The position numbers and the translations under genes were made by a program. From assembly GCF_001189845.1 (NCBI RefSeq), contig NZ_LFLZ01000021.1:1-64000 (forward strand): a DNA stretch of 64,000 bases. Reading direction: 5' to 3'. The DNA is from Bradyrhizobium tropiciagri (GTDB lineage: Bacteria; Pseudomonadota; Alphaproteobacteria; Rhizobiales; Xanthobacteraceae). This document shows, in pieces, positions 36,430 to 44,775 of this stretch. A model generated the notes under the pieces. That model had not been told where the DNA came from. It did no database searches and worked only from the letters and a program-made list of their open reading frames with translations. Each line of letters starts with the position of its first letter. Within the stretch, counting starts at the first letter, position 1.

Positions 36430-36690
36430 ATGTTGACGATCACGGCGGTCATCCGCGCCAAGAAGGGCCACGACGCGACGATGCGGCAGGCGTTGCTCGA
36501 CGTCGTCGCGCATGTCCGGGCCAACGAGCCATCGACCGTCGGCTATCACGTCTCGCAGGATGCCGCCGACGTTTGCGTGTTCGCGACCTATGAGCGATAT
36601 GTCGATCAGGCCGCCATGGACCGGCACAACAATTCGCCGGCCGTGGCGCGATTCTTTGAGGTGGCGAAGCGATCCTCGATGGCGATGTGA
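36430..36690 (+). CDS. Antibiotic-biosynthesis-monooxygenase-type (quinol monooxygenase) protein, C-terminus frameshifted
   Basis: An 86-residue dimeric ferredoxin-like ABM-domain protein: MLTITAVIRAKKGHDATMRQ and VCVFATYERYVDQAAMDRHN are typical. After FFEVAK (AAG at 36667-36669) the frame ends in RSSMAM. Adding one C at 36670 gives K-P-I-L-D-G-D-V-I-L-V-S-A-N-E-I-A-S-K and a stop at 36723-36725, exactly the family C terminus, for a 98-residue protein. The last strand is lost as read. Either a sequence error or a recent mutation. Confidence 0.8.
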   Translation: MLTITAVIRAKKGHDATMRQALLDVVAHVRANEPSTVGYHVSQDAADVCVFATYERYVDQAAMDRHNNSPAVARFFEVAKRSSMAM

Positions 36691-36756
36691 TCCTGGTCTC
36701 GGCGAACGAGATCGCGAGCAAATAGGCGGACGGTCGGCTGGTGCGCCCGGTGCGTG

Positions 36757-37095
36757 CTAGGCTTTCTTGACGAACTCGGACTTCAGGTTCATGGCGCCGA
36801 TCCCGTCGATCTTGCAGGCGATGTTGTGTCCGTCGCTGCCTTCGGTGAGGCGGATGTTCCTGACTTTGGTGCCACCCTTGACGACTGACGACGAGCCCTT
36901 GACCTTGAGGTCCTTGATCACGATGACGCTGTCGCCTTCGGTCAGCGGGTTGCCATGCGCATCGCGCACGCCCGCATCCTGCAAGGTCGCGGCAGTTGCA
37001 GTCGCCTCCGCGCTCCATTCATGGGCGCATTCCGGGCAAACCCAGAGCGCGCCATCCTGATAGGCATGCTCGGAATTGCATTTCGGGCAGTTCAT
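36757..37095 (-). CDS. yjdM: YjdM/PhnA-type zinc-ribbon protein
   Basis: A 112-residue protein: MNCPKCNSEHAYQDGALWVCPECAHEW is a four-Cys zinc ribbon (read in two parts CPKC and CPEC), followed by the PhnA domain GDSVIVIKDLKVKGSSSVVK and end NLKSEFVKK. Once linked to alkylphosphonate use, its true role is unclear. ATG 37095 (MNCPKC) or a start four codons earlier. Confidence 0.85.
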   Translation of the reverse strand: MNCPKCNSEHAYQDGALWVCPECAHEWSAEATATAATLQDAGVRDAHGNPLTEGDSVIVIKDLKVKGSSSVVKGGTKVRNIRLTEGSDGHNIACKIDGIGAMNLKSEFVKKA

Positions 37096-37355
37096 TGCGG
37101 CGTCCATTGCTCGACATCATCTCCATCATGACCGGGCGCACCGTAGGGTCGCAGACGGGGAACGCAAGGGAAAACCCGGCGATTCGTCGCGAAAAAACGG
37201 CAGATCGAATGCAGGGCGGGCGAGTTTGCTGCCGCGCGCAGATGCCGGTGGAACAGTCTGCCCGGCTATCTGTTGCCATTCGTCGCTCGGCATTGCCGAC
37301 CCACGCCTGCGGGGAGCGGCCCGCAGACGGCTAATCCAAACCATGGACGCGGAAG

Positions 37356-38534
37356 ATGATGCACGGAAATTCGACTCTCGCCAGGCTTCGCACGTCGGTC
37401 ACCAGCGCCGCCTTCTCGTCGGCACTGCTGGCGATGACAAGTCTCGTTTACGCGCAGCCGGTGCATTCAGGTGGGGACCATGTCGAGGCCGGGCCCGGAG
37501 GGTTTGCCGACCTCGCGGAGAAGGCCGGGCCGGCCGTGATCGGCGTGAGCGCCACGGTGGCTGCGGCAGACGACGATGATTCCCCCGGGCACTCCCTTGG
37601 GCCGGACGGATCCGATCAGGACATGCCGGGGCAGGTTGTTCCGGGGCCCGACCGGCGCGGCGGGGGCAACATGCCGAAGCCGACCGAGACGTCGATCGGT
37701 TCGGGCTTCTTCATCTCCGCCGACGGCTATGCGGTGACCAACAATCACCTGCTGGCGGGCAGCGACACGGCCGATGTCCGCACCAACGACAACAAGGTCT
37801 ACAAGGCGAAAGTCCTCGGCAAGGACTCCGTCAGCGATCTGGCGCTGCTCAAGGTCGATGGGCGGACCGACTTCAGCTATGTCAAACTCGCGGACCAATC
37901 GCCGCGCGCCGGCGATTGGGTGCTCGCGGCGGGGAATTCATTCGGGCTCGGAAACACCTTCAATGCGGGGATCGTCTCGGCGCGTGCGCGCGACCTCGAG
38001 ACGGGGCCGTCGGAGGATTTCGTCCAGATCGATGCGCGGATCAACCGCGGCGATTCCGGCGGGCCGAGCTTCAACGTGCAAGGCGAGGTGATCGGTGTGA
38101 ACAGCATGATCGTCTCGCCATCGGGCGGTTCGGTCGGCGTCGCCTTTGCGGTCCCCGCCGATACCGTGAAGACGGTGGTGCCACAGCTGAAGGAGAAGGG
38201 CGCGGTGACGCGCGGCTGGATGGGGGCCCAGGTTCAATCGGTCACCCCCGATGTCGCCGAGAGCCTGGGCGCGAACAATCGGCGCGGCGCGGTCGTGGTC
38301 GGCGTCCAGAGTGGCGGCCCGGCGGCGAAGGCCGGATTGAAGCGAGGCGACGTGATCACCTCGGTCAATGACGAGCCGATCAAGAGCGCCAACGAGCTGA
38401 CCAAGAAGGTCTATGCGGCCGCCCCGGGCAGTTCGGTCAAGCTTGCGATGGTTCGCGACAATGCGCCGAATTCGCTGAACGTCACGGTTGGCAAGCTCGC
38501 GCAGTCGCAGGCGCCGGTGGGGCTGCCCAAGTGA
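37356..38534 (+). CDS. HtrA/Deg-family periplasmic serine protease with one PDZ domain
   Basis: A 392-residue protease. Signal peptide about residues 1-33 (SLVYA). The trypsin-like domain has H131 in NNHLLAG, D161 in SDLALLKVD and S234 in NRGDSGGPSF. An Asp/Pro/Gly-rich insert (about residues 70-108) precedes it. One PDZ domain follows (GWMGAQVQSVTPD, GPAAKAGLKRGDVI). Having one PDZ makes it DegS-like in layout, but the signal peptide appears cleavable. Periplasmic protein quality control is the likely role. Note NNHLL where most members have NNHVV. Confidence 0.88.
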   Translation: MMHGNSTLARLRTSVTSAAFSSALLAMTSLVYAQPVHSGGDHVEAGPGGFADLAEKAGPAVIGVSATVAAADDDDSPGHSLGPDGSDQDMPGQVVPGPDRRGGGNMPKPTETSIGSGFFISADGYAVTNNHLLAGSDTADVRTNDNKVYKAKVLGKDSVSDLALLKVDGRTDFSYVKLADQSPRAGDWVLAAGNSFGLGNTFNAGIVSARARDLETGPSEDFVQIDARINRGDSGGPSFNVQGEVIGVNSMIVSPSGGSVGVAFAVPADTVKTVVPQLKEKGAVTRGWMGAQVQSVTPDVAESLGANNRRGAVVVGVQSGGPAAKAGLKRGDVITSVNDEPIKSANELTKKVYAAAPGSSVKLAMVRDNAPNSLNVTVGKLAQSQAPVGLPK

Positions 38535-38548
38535 GCGCGAGCGAATGA

Positions 38549-38596
38549 AGCGATACCCATCATTTTTGTCCGCATGGTGAGACGATGGGTATCGCT
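38549..38596. repeat. Inverted repeat between convergent genes
   Basis: AGCGATACCCATC at 38549-38561 and GATGGGTATCGCT at 38584-38596 are perfect inverses (13 bp) across 22 bases, between the protease and LLM genes that converge here. It resembles dispersed Bradyrhizobium elements and may terminate both transcripts. Confidence 0.65.
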
Positions 38597-38624
38597 GCGC
38601 TCCACCCATCCTACAAGGCTATGC

Positions 38625-39614
38625 TTACGGCGCGATCCCGCCGGCTTTCGCGATCAGCTCGAACGAGCGCAGCCGCTTCTGGTGATCGTAGACATCCGAC
38701 ACGATCATCAATTCGTCGGCGCCGGTCTCGGCGACCAGCGCATCGATCCCTGCGCGCACCGTCTCGGGCGAGCCGATGATGGAGCGCTCCAGCATCCGCA
38801 TCGCCTGGACTCTCTCCTGCGGCGACCAATAGGTCTCGATGTCGTCGATTGGCGGCTGGCTGAGGCCGCGCGCGCCGCGGAAGATGTTGGTGAACGACAT
38901 CTGCTGCGTGGTGGCAAGCCGCCGCGCTTCCGCGTCGGTATCGGCGGCGATGATGTTGACGCCGACCATGGTGTAGGGCTGCGCGAGCTGCTCCGACGGC
39001 TTGAAGCGCGCGCGATAGATCTGCAGCGCCTGGTTCAAGAGCTGGGGGGCGAAGTGCGAGGCGAAGGCGTAGGGCAGGCCGAGCTCGCCGGCCAGCATCG
39101 CGCCAAAGTTGCTCGAGCCGAGAATCCACAGCGGCACGTCGGTGCCCGCGGCCGGCACCGCCTGGATGCGCTGGTTGGGACCGGCGGCGGCGAGGAAAGC
39201 CTGCACCTCGAGCACGTCCTGCGGAAAGTTCTCGGCGGATTCGGGCGTGCGGCGCAGCGCGCGCAGCGTCAGCTGATCGGTGCCCGGCGCGCGGCCGAGG
39301 CCGAGGTCGATCCGATCGGGAAACAGCCGCGCCAGCGTGCCGAACTGCTCGGCGATGACATACGGCGCGTGGTTCGGCAGCATGATGCCGCCGGCGCCGA
39401 CGCGGATGGTGTTGGTGCCCGCCGCGATATGTCCGATCACCACCGAGGTCGCGGCGCTGGCGATCCCCGCCATGTTGTGGTGCTCCGCCACCCAGATGCG
39501 GCGATAGCCAAGCGCCTCGGCATGGCGAGCGACATCGCGCGCATTGTACAGCGCGCCGCGCGCGTCGGTTTCCTCGGTGACGCGGACGAGGTCGAGGATG
39601 GAGAGGGCGGCCAC
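38625..39614 (-). CDS. LLM-class flavin-dependent oxidoreductase (luciferase-like)
   Basis: A 329-residue TIM-barrel flavoenzyme of the MsnO8/luciferase-alpha-like branch. RRIWVAEHHNMAGIASAAT holds the A-E-H-H motif, TIRVGAGGIMLPNHAPYVIAEQFGTL and PDRIDLGLGRAPGTD the flavin/phosphate region. It uses FMNH2 or F420-like cofactor (FMN here by taxon). Substrate unknown. It lies upstream of the ceramidase-like gene's end but in the same direction with a repeat-rich gap. Confidence 0.85.
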   Translation of the reverse strand: MAALSILDLVRVTEETDARGALYNARDVARHAEALGYRRIWVAEHHNMAGIASAATSVVIGHIAAGTNTIRVGAGGIMLPNHAPYVIAEQFGTLARLFPDRIDLGLGRAPGTDQLTLRALRRTPESAENFPQDVLEVQAFLAAAGPNQRIQAVPAAGTDVPLWILGSSNFGAMLAGELGLPYAFASHFAPQLLNQALQIYRARFKPSEQLAQPYTMVGVNIIAADTDAEARRLATTQQMSFTNIFRGARGLSQPPIDDIETYWSPQERVQAMRMLERSIIGSPETVRAGIDALVAETGADELMIVSDVYDHQKRLRSFELIAKAGGIAP

Positions 39615-39659
39615 GGCGGCTCCGGAACGAGAGGAGGGACATCAAGGACCCAGCCGGTA

Positions 39660-40868
39660 TCAGGCTGTGTCCTGGTGAGGCGAAACGGCGGGGAGCAGCC
39701 GATTCATGCAGATGCATATGGATACGGTCGACATGCCAGTCAATCCGCCGACCAGAAGCGTAGCTCGGCCCGACCGCTCTATCACCGTCACCCTGAGGAG
39801 CGCGAAGCGCGTCTCGAAGGGTCGACGGCCCGGCTGGTGCCCGTGCATCCTTCGAGGCTCGCTGCGCTCGCACCTCAGGATGACGGAATTGGCTTTGCAC
39901 TCTGCCCTACGCTCGCTGAAGCGACGAGCAGCGGTAGTCACCCCAAAATATCGAAAACAACCCCATGCAAAGGAGCGGTCGCCGCCGGCACTCGGAGAAG
40001 CGACTTGACGCGTCGGGCAAATCAGCGGTATTTTTCCATTATTCCGAAATTGCGCAAGCGCCCGCTCGCCGGCGAAGCGTCGCGTCACGCCCCAGACAAT
40101 TGCGGCGGTGGCTGCGGTTGCGATCAGGTGCTTCAAGGTGTGTCCGCTGACGAAGCCAAGCGTGTTCGCGATCTGACGGTCGAGCACCTCGGTGAGCTTG
40201 GCCAGGACGTACAGCCCCATCGCGGCGGCGAACGCGATGCGCTCGGTGCGTGGCGCGCGATGGATCGACTGCCAGAGCGGGATCAGGATGAGCGGCAGGA
40301 CTTGCAACAACAGATACGGCCGCAGGTCGCCCGCACCATGCCGATCTGTGTAGACCCACCACGCGACGCCGGCGGCGGCGTAAAGCCCGAGACCGATCGC
40401 TTCGATGTTCGCCTTTGATCCGTCCTGCGTGTCGCCGCGGACGCCGACGAGCAGGCCAGCGCCGGCAAGCGCGATCGGCAGCATGTCCCAGGTCAGCCGG
40501 TCATTCCCGGGGGCGAGGTGAAAGAAGGCGGAGCCGAACGCGGTCAGGAACAGTCCGACCAGGAACAGGCGATAGCCCGGCCATCCGGCGCGGAGCTGAT
40601 CGCTGTTGCGGTGAGGCCAGAGCGTCAGCCAGCCCCAGATCGCGACCAGCGCGAAGCCTGCGTTCGACAAGACATCGCCTGCGTGGGGGATGCCGAACAG
40701 GGCCGAGTGGTCGGCGAAATCATTGTAGTTGGCCGGCTGCGCGATGCGTCCGTGCACCGCGAACGCCGCAATGATGCCGATCGTGATGATCGCCGGGGTG
40801 ACTTTCATCCACGGTTTCACGGGCCGCGCTGACCCGGTCAGTCTGTCCATCCGGAAGGTCGTTTGCAT
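39660..40868 (-). CDS. Ceramidase-like (alkaline phytoceramidase family) membrane protein with repeat-derived tail
   Basis: A 402-residue frame. Residues 1-260 form about seven membrane segments with the zinc-site pattern of the CREST/ceramidase superfamily: an S-x-x-FH in GSAFFHLAPGNDRLTWDMLP and a late HTLKHLIA. Beyond about residue 275 the sequence (VILRCERSEPRRMHGHQPGR and similar) is a translated dispersed repeat, so the real protein probably ended earlier or reads through the repeat. ATG 40868 follows GGAG. The promoter region has two matched operators. Confidence 0.7.
   Translation of the reverse strand: MQTTFRMDRLTGSARPVKPWMKVTPAIITIGIIAAFAVHGRIAQPANYNDFADHSALFGIPHAGDVLSNAGFALVAIWGWLTLWPHRNSDQLRAGWPGYRLFLVGLFLTAFGSAFFHLAPGNDRLTWDMLPIALAGAGLLVGVRGDTQDGSKANIEAIGLGLYAAAGVAWWVYTDRHGAGDLRPYLLLQVLPLILIPLWQSIHRAPRTERIAFAAAMGLYVLAKLTEVLDRQIANTLGFVSGHTLKHLIATAATAAIVWGVTRRFAGERALAQFRNNGKIPLICPTRQVASPSAGGDRSFAWGCFRYFGVTTAARRFSERRAECKANSVILRCERSEPRRMHGHQPGRRPFETRFALLRVTVIERSGRATLLVGGLTGMSTVSICICMNRLLPAVSPHQDTA
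39786..39885. repeat. Dispersed palindrome (CGTCACCCTGAGG ... CCTCAGGATGACG)
   Basis: CGTCACCCTGAGG and CCTCAGG(A)TGACG are inverse ends of a roughly 100-base element with inner GCGCGAAGCGC and GCTGCGCTCGC pieces. It is a very common intergenic repeat in Bradyrhizobium and here lies inside the 3' part of the ceramidase-like reading frame. Confidence 0.7.
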
Positions 40869-40886
40869 TGTCGGCTCCAACAAAAA

Positions 40887-40929
40887 TGAACAATGTTCAA
40901 TAATAGTCAAAAGATTGAGCAATGTTCAA
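40887..40929 (-). promoter_or_regulatory. Promoter with two matching palindromic operators
   Basis: On the minus strand, -35 TTGAAC (40929-40924) and -10 TATTAT (40905-40900) are 18 bases apart, a near-ideal sigma-70 promoter for the gene starting at 40868. Two palindromes overlap it: TTGAGCAATGTTCAA (40915-40929) over the -35, and TGAACAATGTTCA (40887-40899) just after the -10. Both fit TTGAAC-N3-GTTCAA, centres 29 bases apart, roughly the same DNA face. This is the layout of a TetR-like repressor site pair. The regulator is not adjacent. Confidence 0.65.
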
Positions 40930-41134
40930 GTTCTATTTTGTGAGGAGGCTTTGGCCAGCCTGGATGGGCGAGATGGGCTCAATTGAGCCATAGGCGAAAG
41001 GCCGCTCGTTGCGGCCGTCTCTGTGATCTCAGTCGGCTCGGCCTGCGAAAGCATTGCACTCGATGGCTGGCGCTCCACATCTTGGTGAATTGAGCGGCGG
41101 ATCGTGCAGGTAGCGGAGCGTCGAAAGGCAACCG

Positions 41135-41728
41135 ATGAGGCTGGCGGATTTCCTCGCCAAGAGAAGGCCGTCTTTCGCCGAAATCGCCACATCGGTGGTG
41201 GCTTACGCTTGTGGCGAGGCGTTGGTATACGCCGGCGCCTTTCTGATCTTGTTGGCGGGTAGCTTCAATATCTGGGCTGGCCTGGTCGTACTTTTATGTT
41301 GCGCGCTGCTTGTCACGCTGATTGTGCGCCGAGAACTCAAGCTGGATATCAGAGCCCTCGATGATCCCAGCGACAATCCCCGTGCGAACCGATTGATCGG
41401 CGCTGCCTCCGCCAGCGCCTCGATCGGAACGCATCGGAGCGCGCGTCGCGCTGCCGCGCCTCGTCCGAACAGTCGGATGACCCGCGCGCTCGCCGCCCTG
41501 GAGGATATGGCAGTTCGATTTGCGATCGAATTCTTTAAAGTGGTCACCATCATCATTGCGCTGACGCTGGGCATGGGCGTTGTCGCTACAGTGGTCGCGT
41601 TCGCTTTGTCCGACCGGGATGTGAGTGGCGCCTTTGGGTCTGGTCTGGCCGGAGTTGCCGGCGGCGCCCTTGGCTTGGTCCTCGGCATCGTAATCGTGCT
41701 CAGGCGCATTGCGGATATCGAAGACTGA
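41135..41728 (+). CDS. Membrane protein of unknown function, four segments
   Basis: A 197-residue protein with two membrane segments at about residues 20-62 (VYAGAFLILLAGSFNIW, LVVLLCCALLVTLIV), an Arg/Ala/Pro-rich linker near 85-112, and two more segments at 130-160 and 165-190. No recognisable family. Slightly lower GC than neighbours. It lies 50 bases upstream of the metallophosphoesterase gene on the same strand. Confidence 0.6.
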   Translation: MRLADFLAKRRPSFAEIATSVVAYACGEALVYAGAFLILLAGSFNIWAGLVVLLCCALLVTLIVRRELKLDIRALDDPSDNPRANRLIGAASASASIGTHRSARRAAAPRPNSRMTRALAALEDMAVRFAIEFFKVVTIIIALTLGMGVVATVVAFALSDRDVSGAFGSGLAGVAGGALGLVLGIVIVLRRIADIED

Positions 41729-41775
41729 TCGGCGCTTCCGCAGGGCGTCCGAGCGAACCGCCACATGCCGAAAAT

Positions 41776-42990
41776 GTGCTGATGGCGGCGCTTACGCCTG
41801 CGGCCGATCCACCCTACCTTCGCCCTGCACAGCCTCAACCGATCCGATCCGGAGCGAGACCTATTCCCCAACTCATTTTCGGCCTGACCAGCCTCTTGAT
41901 CCTGGCCCGCTTCATCTGGCCGCTCGACTGGCCGCTCCCGGCAAAGATCGTCGCAGCGTTGCTCGTGCTGGTCGCCTTGCAGTTTCACCGCTGGAACAGG
42001 CTGTCGTCGGGATCGGAATTCTCACCGGAGTTTCCGCGTCCGGTGGTCGTGCTGTTCAACTGGGCGTTCGGTGCGATCATGCTGCTGGCGCTGCTGCAGC
42101 TGGCGCTCGATGCCGGGCTGGTCGTTGCCGCGGTGATCCACGGCGGCGTCGTCGGCGCGCCTGACGGCGTCCGCTACGCAATTGCTGGCGTCGCGGGCAT
42201 AGCCGCCGCGATCGGCGTCCAGCAGGCGATGCGCATTCCGCCGTTGAAGGATATCGAAGTCGTCATCCGCGGACTTCCGCCAGAATTCGACGGCTACACC
42301 ATCCTGCACCTGACCGATCTCCATATCAGCCGGCTGTTTCCCGCATCATGGGCGCGCGAGGTCGTCGCGCGGTCGAACAAGCTCGGCGTAGACTTGATCG
42401 TGATCACCGGCGATCTGATCGACGGCACCATCGATGCCCGGCGCAATGACATCGCACCTCTGGGCGACCTGATAGCCGCCGACGGCGTCTACGTGATCTC
42501 GGGCAATCACGAATACATCTTCGGCTATGACGCCTGGATGGCACACTACGCATCGCTCGGCCTGCGCTCGCTCGAAAACCGGCACATTGTTCTCGCGCGC
42601 GGCGAGGGCAGGCTGGTGATCGCGGGGATTACCGACCGCGCGTCGCGCCGCAGGGCGCATCCGGTCCGCGACCTCGCCGCGGTGCTCGACGGCGCCCCCA
42701 AAGGCGCGCCCATCATCCTGCTCGATCACCAGCCGAGCGACGCGCGCAATTCCGCTGCGCTCGGCGTCGCCCTGCAACTCTCCGGACACACCCATGGTGG
42801 ATTGATCATCGGGATCGACCGCCTGGCCGCGCCCGCCAATGCCGGCTTCGTCTCCGGCCGCTACGATGTTGATGGCATGACGCTCTACGTCAACAACGGC
42901 ACCGCGCTGTGGCCGGGCTTTGCCTTGCGGCTCGGGCGGCCGTCGGAATTGACGCGGATCACGTTGCGGGTGGCGGGGAAGCCTGAGTGA
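41776..42990 (+). CDS. Membrane-anchored metallophosphoesterase (YaeI-like)
   Basis: A 404-residue protein. About four membrane segments span residues 30-145, then a cytoplasmic or periplasmic calcineurin-like domain: LTDLHISR, GDLIDG, GNHEY and GHTHGG supply the two-metal site. YaeI-type enzymes act on UDP-diacylglucosamine-like or phosphodiester lipids; substrate here unknown. Start uncertain (TTG/CTG-like at 41776 or ATG at 41782, MAALTPAAD). Confidence 0.82.
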   Translation: MLMAALTPAADPPYLRPAQPQPIRSGARPIPQLIFGLTSLLILARFIWPLDWPLPAKIVAALLVLVALQFHRWNRLSSGSEFSPEFPRPVVVLFNWAFGAIMLLALLQLALDAGLVVAAVIHGGVVGAPDGVRYAIAGVAGIAAAIGVQQAMRIPPLKDIEVVIRGLPPEFDGYTILHLTDLHISRLFPASWAREVVARSNKLGVDLIVITGDLIDGTIDARRNDIAPLGDLIAADGVYVISGNHEYIFGYDAWMAHYASLGLRSLENRHIVLARGEGRLVIAGITDRASRRRAHPVRDLAAVLDGAPKGAPIILLDHQPSDARNSAALGVALQLSGHTHGGLIIGIDRLAAPANAGFVSGRYDVDGMTLYVNNGTALWPGFALRLGRPSELTRITLRVAGKPE

Positions 42991-43133
42991 TCGATTGCGA
43001 TGACGTTGTGACGCTTGCGAGCGCGCCGCGAGCAAGGCGGGTTACGGAACCAACGTCGCAATCGATAAACTTCGATCTGCTCGGCAAGTCTTTCTTTGGA
43101 GCGAGCCGATAAAACCTTCAGGCACGAAGGATT

Positions 43134-43424
43134 ATGTCCATGTACTTCCTTGCTGCCTGCCTGATCGTGGTCGTCTTGAGTGCCGCGATGTCGTATCGTC
43201 GATCCAGAACTCTATCACGGAACCCTCAGGGACGGCTCGCGGCGTTTTTGCCCGCATTCTGCGCGGCAGCCTTTGGGCTAGGGCTAATCGGGTTTGATCG
43301 CATTCAAGGCACGCAAGAATCCGGTCCCTCCGCAACGACCGATCTTCTCATGCTGGTTGTCTCCTTTTTTGGCGGTTGGTTTCTTGGCATCATTGTCGGA
43401 TTGCCCAACAATAAGCTGCCATGA
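43134..43424 (+). CDS. Small membrane protein of unknown function
   Basis: A 96-residue protein with three hydrophobic stretches: MYFLAACLIVVVLSAAMS, FLPAFCAAAFGLGLIG and LLMLVVSFFGGWFLGIIVGL. Between them are an Arg-rich loop and a polar loop. No family recognised. GAAGGA precedes the ATG. Confidence 0.5.
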   Translation: MSMYFLAACLIVVVLSAAMSYRRSRTLSRNPQGRLAAFLPAFCAAAFGLGLIGFDRIQGTQESGPSATTDLLMLVVSFFGGWFLGIIVGLPNNKLP

Positions 43425-43632
43425 CGTTGGCATCATTGGTGCCACAGACGAAAATCGATGGGTTTCGCGGAGTTTATCATCGGGCCGCGCGTTGCGCGGA
43501 CCCGGTGGCTCTACCCATCCCACGCTACCTCACACAAATACCTCCGCGATCGCGACGCCGTGACCTCGCACGGTTAAGACAATGGTCATCTCTTTGCTCG
43601 CATTTTCACGACCTCATTCAGCAGGAGGCACC

Positions 43633-43905
43633 ATGTCCGACATCACCATTCCCGGCGGAAAAATTCGCTCCTTCGTCGAGCGGATCGAGAACCTGGACAC
43701 TGAAATAGGGGAATTGAGCGAGCAGAAGAAGGAAGTCTTCTCGGAAGCGAAGGGCGAAGGCTTTGACGTGAAGATCCTCAAGGAGATCATCAAGCTGCGC
43801 AAGCAGGACCAGGACGAGCGCGACGAGCGTGAGAGCCTGCTCGATCTCTACATGCGCGCGATGGAAACCGCGCCGGCGGAAGACAAGACCGCGAAGGCGG
43901 CGTGA
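43633..43905 (+). CDS. gapR: GapR-family (DUF2312) nucleoid-associated DNA-binding protein
   Basis: A 90-residue coiled-coil protein: IRSFVERIENLDTEIGELSE, KEVFSEAKGEGFDVKILKEI, IKLRKQDQDERDERESLLDL. The A-K-G-x-G-F-D-V-K motif and R-K-Q-D match Caulobacter GapR, which clamps overtwisted DNA ahead of replication and transcription. ATG 43633 follows a perfect AGGAGG; an upstream start in frame is spurious. Usually essential in this class. Confidence 0.9.
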   Translation: MSDITIPGGKIRSFVERIENLDTEIGELSEQKKEVFSEAKGEGFDVKILKEIIKLRKQDQDERDERESLLDLYMRAMETAPAEDKTAKAA

Positions 43906-43910
43906 GGGCT

Positions 43911-44049
43911 GCGTAATCCGCTGAGACTGTTGCAGGCGAGGCAGCGGATTACGTCGGAGCAAGTAGCCCGCATGAGCGAAGCGATATGCGGGACCGGCCT
44001 TGCAACATGCGCGTCTAGTCCCGGATGTCGCTTCGCTCATCCGGGCTAC
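43911..44049. repeat. Composite repeat after gapR
   Basis: Two parts. At 43911-43955, AATCCGCT and AGCGGATT enclose GAGACTGTTGCAGGCGAGGC. At 43963-43992 and 44020-44049 are inverted copies of GTAGCCCG(C/G)ATGAGCGAAGCGA followed by (T/C)AT(G/C)CGGG. The first part recurs in altered form at 44634-44675. The unit lies between gapR and the LprI-like gene. Confidence 0.7.
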
Positions 44050-44158
44050 GCTTGAGCAGCCTCGCAAGATAGCCAACGCATCAATCTCCTGATCTCATTT
44101 CGGACGCTTTTGTGCGGCGATGGTTGTCGAAAGACGCAGCCAGGGTGATTTGGACGTG

Positions 44159-44557
44159 ATGATGCTTTCGCGAGCGCCTGTCATTGTTGCTTCCATGCTC
44201 GCGCTCGGGATTTTGTCAGCCCGCGCGCAGCAAAGCGCCGAGTATGATGCGTGCATGGACAAGGCCGAAGGGGTGTCAACCAAGATGCTCGATTGCGGCA
44301 AGACCGAAATCGAGAAGTGGGACACGAGGCTCAACACCGCCTATCAAGCCCTTCTCGCCGGGTCGAAAGGCGAGGCGCACGCGCAATTGCTGACCGAGCA
44401 GCGGGCCTGGCTGAAGCATCATCTCAGCGAAACCCATCGCCTCGCCGCGGACCCGGGCAACGGGTCCGTCGCGTTCCTCGACTCCCAGGCGTTCGAATTG
44501 AAGGACATCGCCGACCGCACGCTGCTTCTCGAAAAGCGCGCCCACGCCTCGCGGTAG
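44159..44557 (+). CDS. LprI-like (DUF1311) secreted protein
   Basis: A 132-residue exported protein: signal peptide to about residue 23 (LGILSARAQ), then EYDACMDKAEGVSTKMLDCG and the W-D-x-x-L-N-x-x-Y motif in KWDTRLNTAYQALL, AWLKHH, typical of DUF1311/LprI lysozyme-inhibitor-like proteins. The start could be GTG 44156 or either of two adjacent ATGs. Both flanks carry related structured repeats. Confidence 0.8.
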   Translation: MMLSRAPVIVASMLALGILSARAQQSAEYDACMDKAEGVSTKMLDCGKTEIEKWDTRLNTAYQALLAGSKGEAHAQLLTEQRAWLKHHLSETHRLAADPGNGSVAFLDSQAFELKDIADRTLLLEKRAHASR

Positions 44558-44633
44558 ACGGTACCTTTTTGGTGATCAGCGGGCAGGGCGGGTGAGCGAC
44601 TTGTCCGCAGTAGCTCATTGAGCGAAGGCGGGA

Positions 44634-44675
44634 GCGTAACCGCCGAGACTGTTGCGGGCGAAGCGGCGGATACGT
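44634..44675. repeat. Second, covarying copy of the gapR-side hairpin repeat
   Basis: ACCGCC...GGCGG encloses GAGACTGTTGCGGGCGAAGC, nearly the same loop as at 43911-43955, while the stem has changed on both arms (ATCCGCT/AGCGGAT there). The two direct copies flank the LprI-like gene. Confidence 0.65.
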
Positions 44676-44702
44676 CCTCGGCCAAATCCGCGCTACGCTA
44701 GC

Positions 44703-44716
44703 TTGATTGAGGTCAA
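44703..44716 (+). promoter_or_regulatory. FixK/FNR-type binding site
   Basis: TTGATTGAGGTCAA is a perfect TTGA-N6-TCAA dyad and matches 9 of 10 consensus positions of TTGAT-N4-ATCAA. It lies 60 bases before the start of the unknown 304-residue protein, a fit for activation near -41.5. FixK and FnrN proteins control microaerobic genes in this group. Site seen; control inferred. Confidence 0.5.
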
Positions 44717-44775
44717 TGTAGCTTCTATCTACAATTGAGCTCGGATTTTCGACTTCATAATAGGTCGAACATTTT

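Noticed and set aside
34738..36627. 629-codon minus-strand frame over the PLP enzyme
   Set aside because: Antisense shadow of the well-supported cystathionine gamma-synthase family gene.
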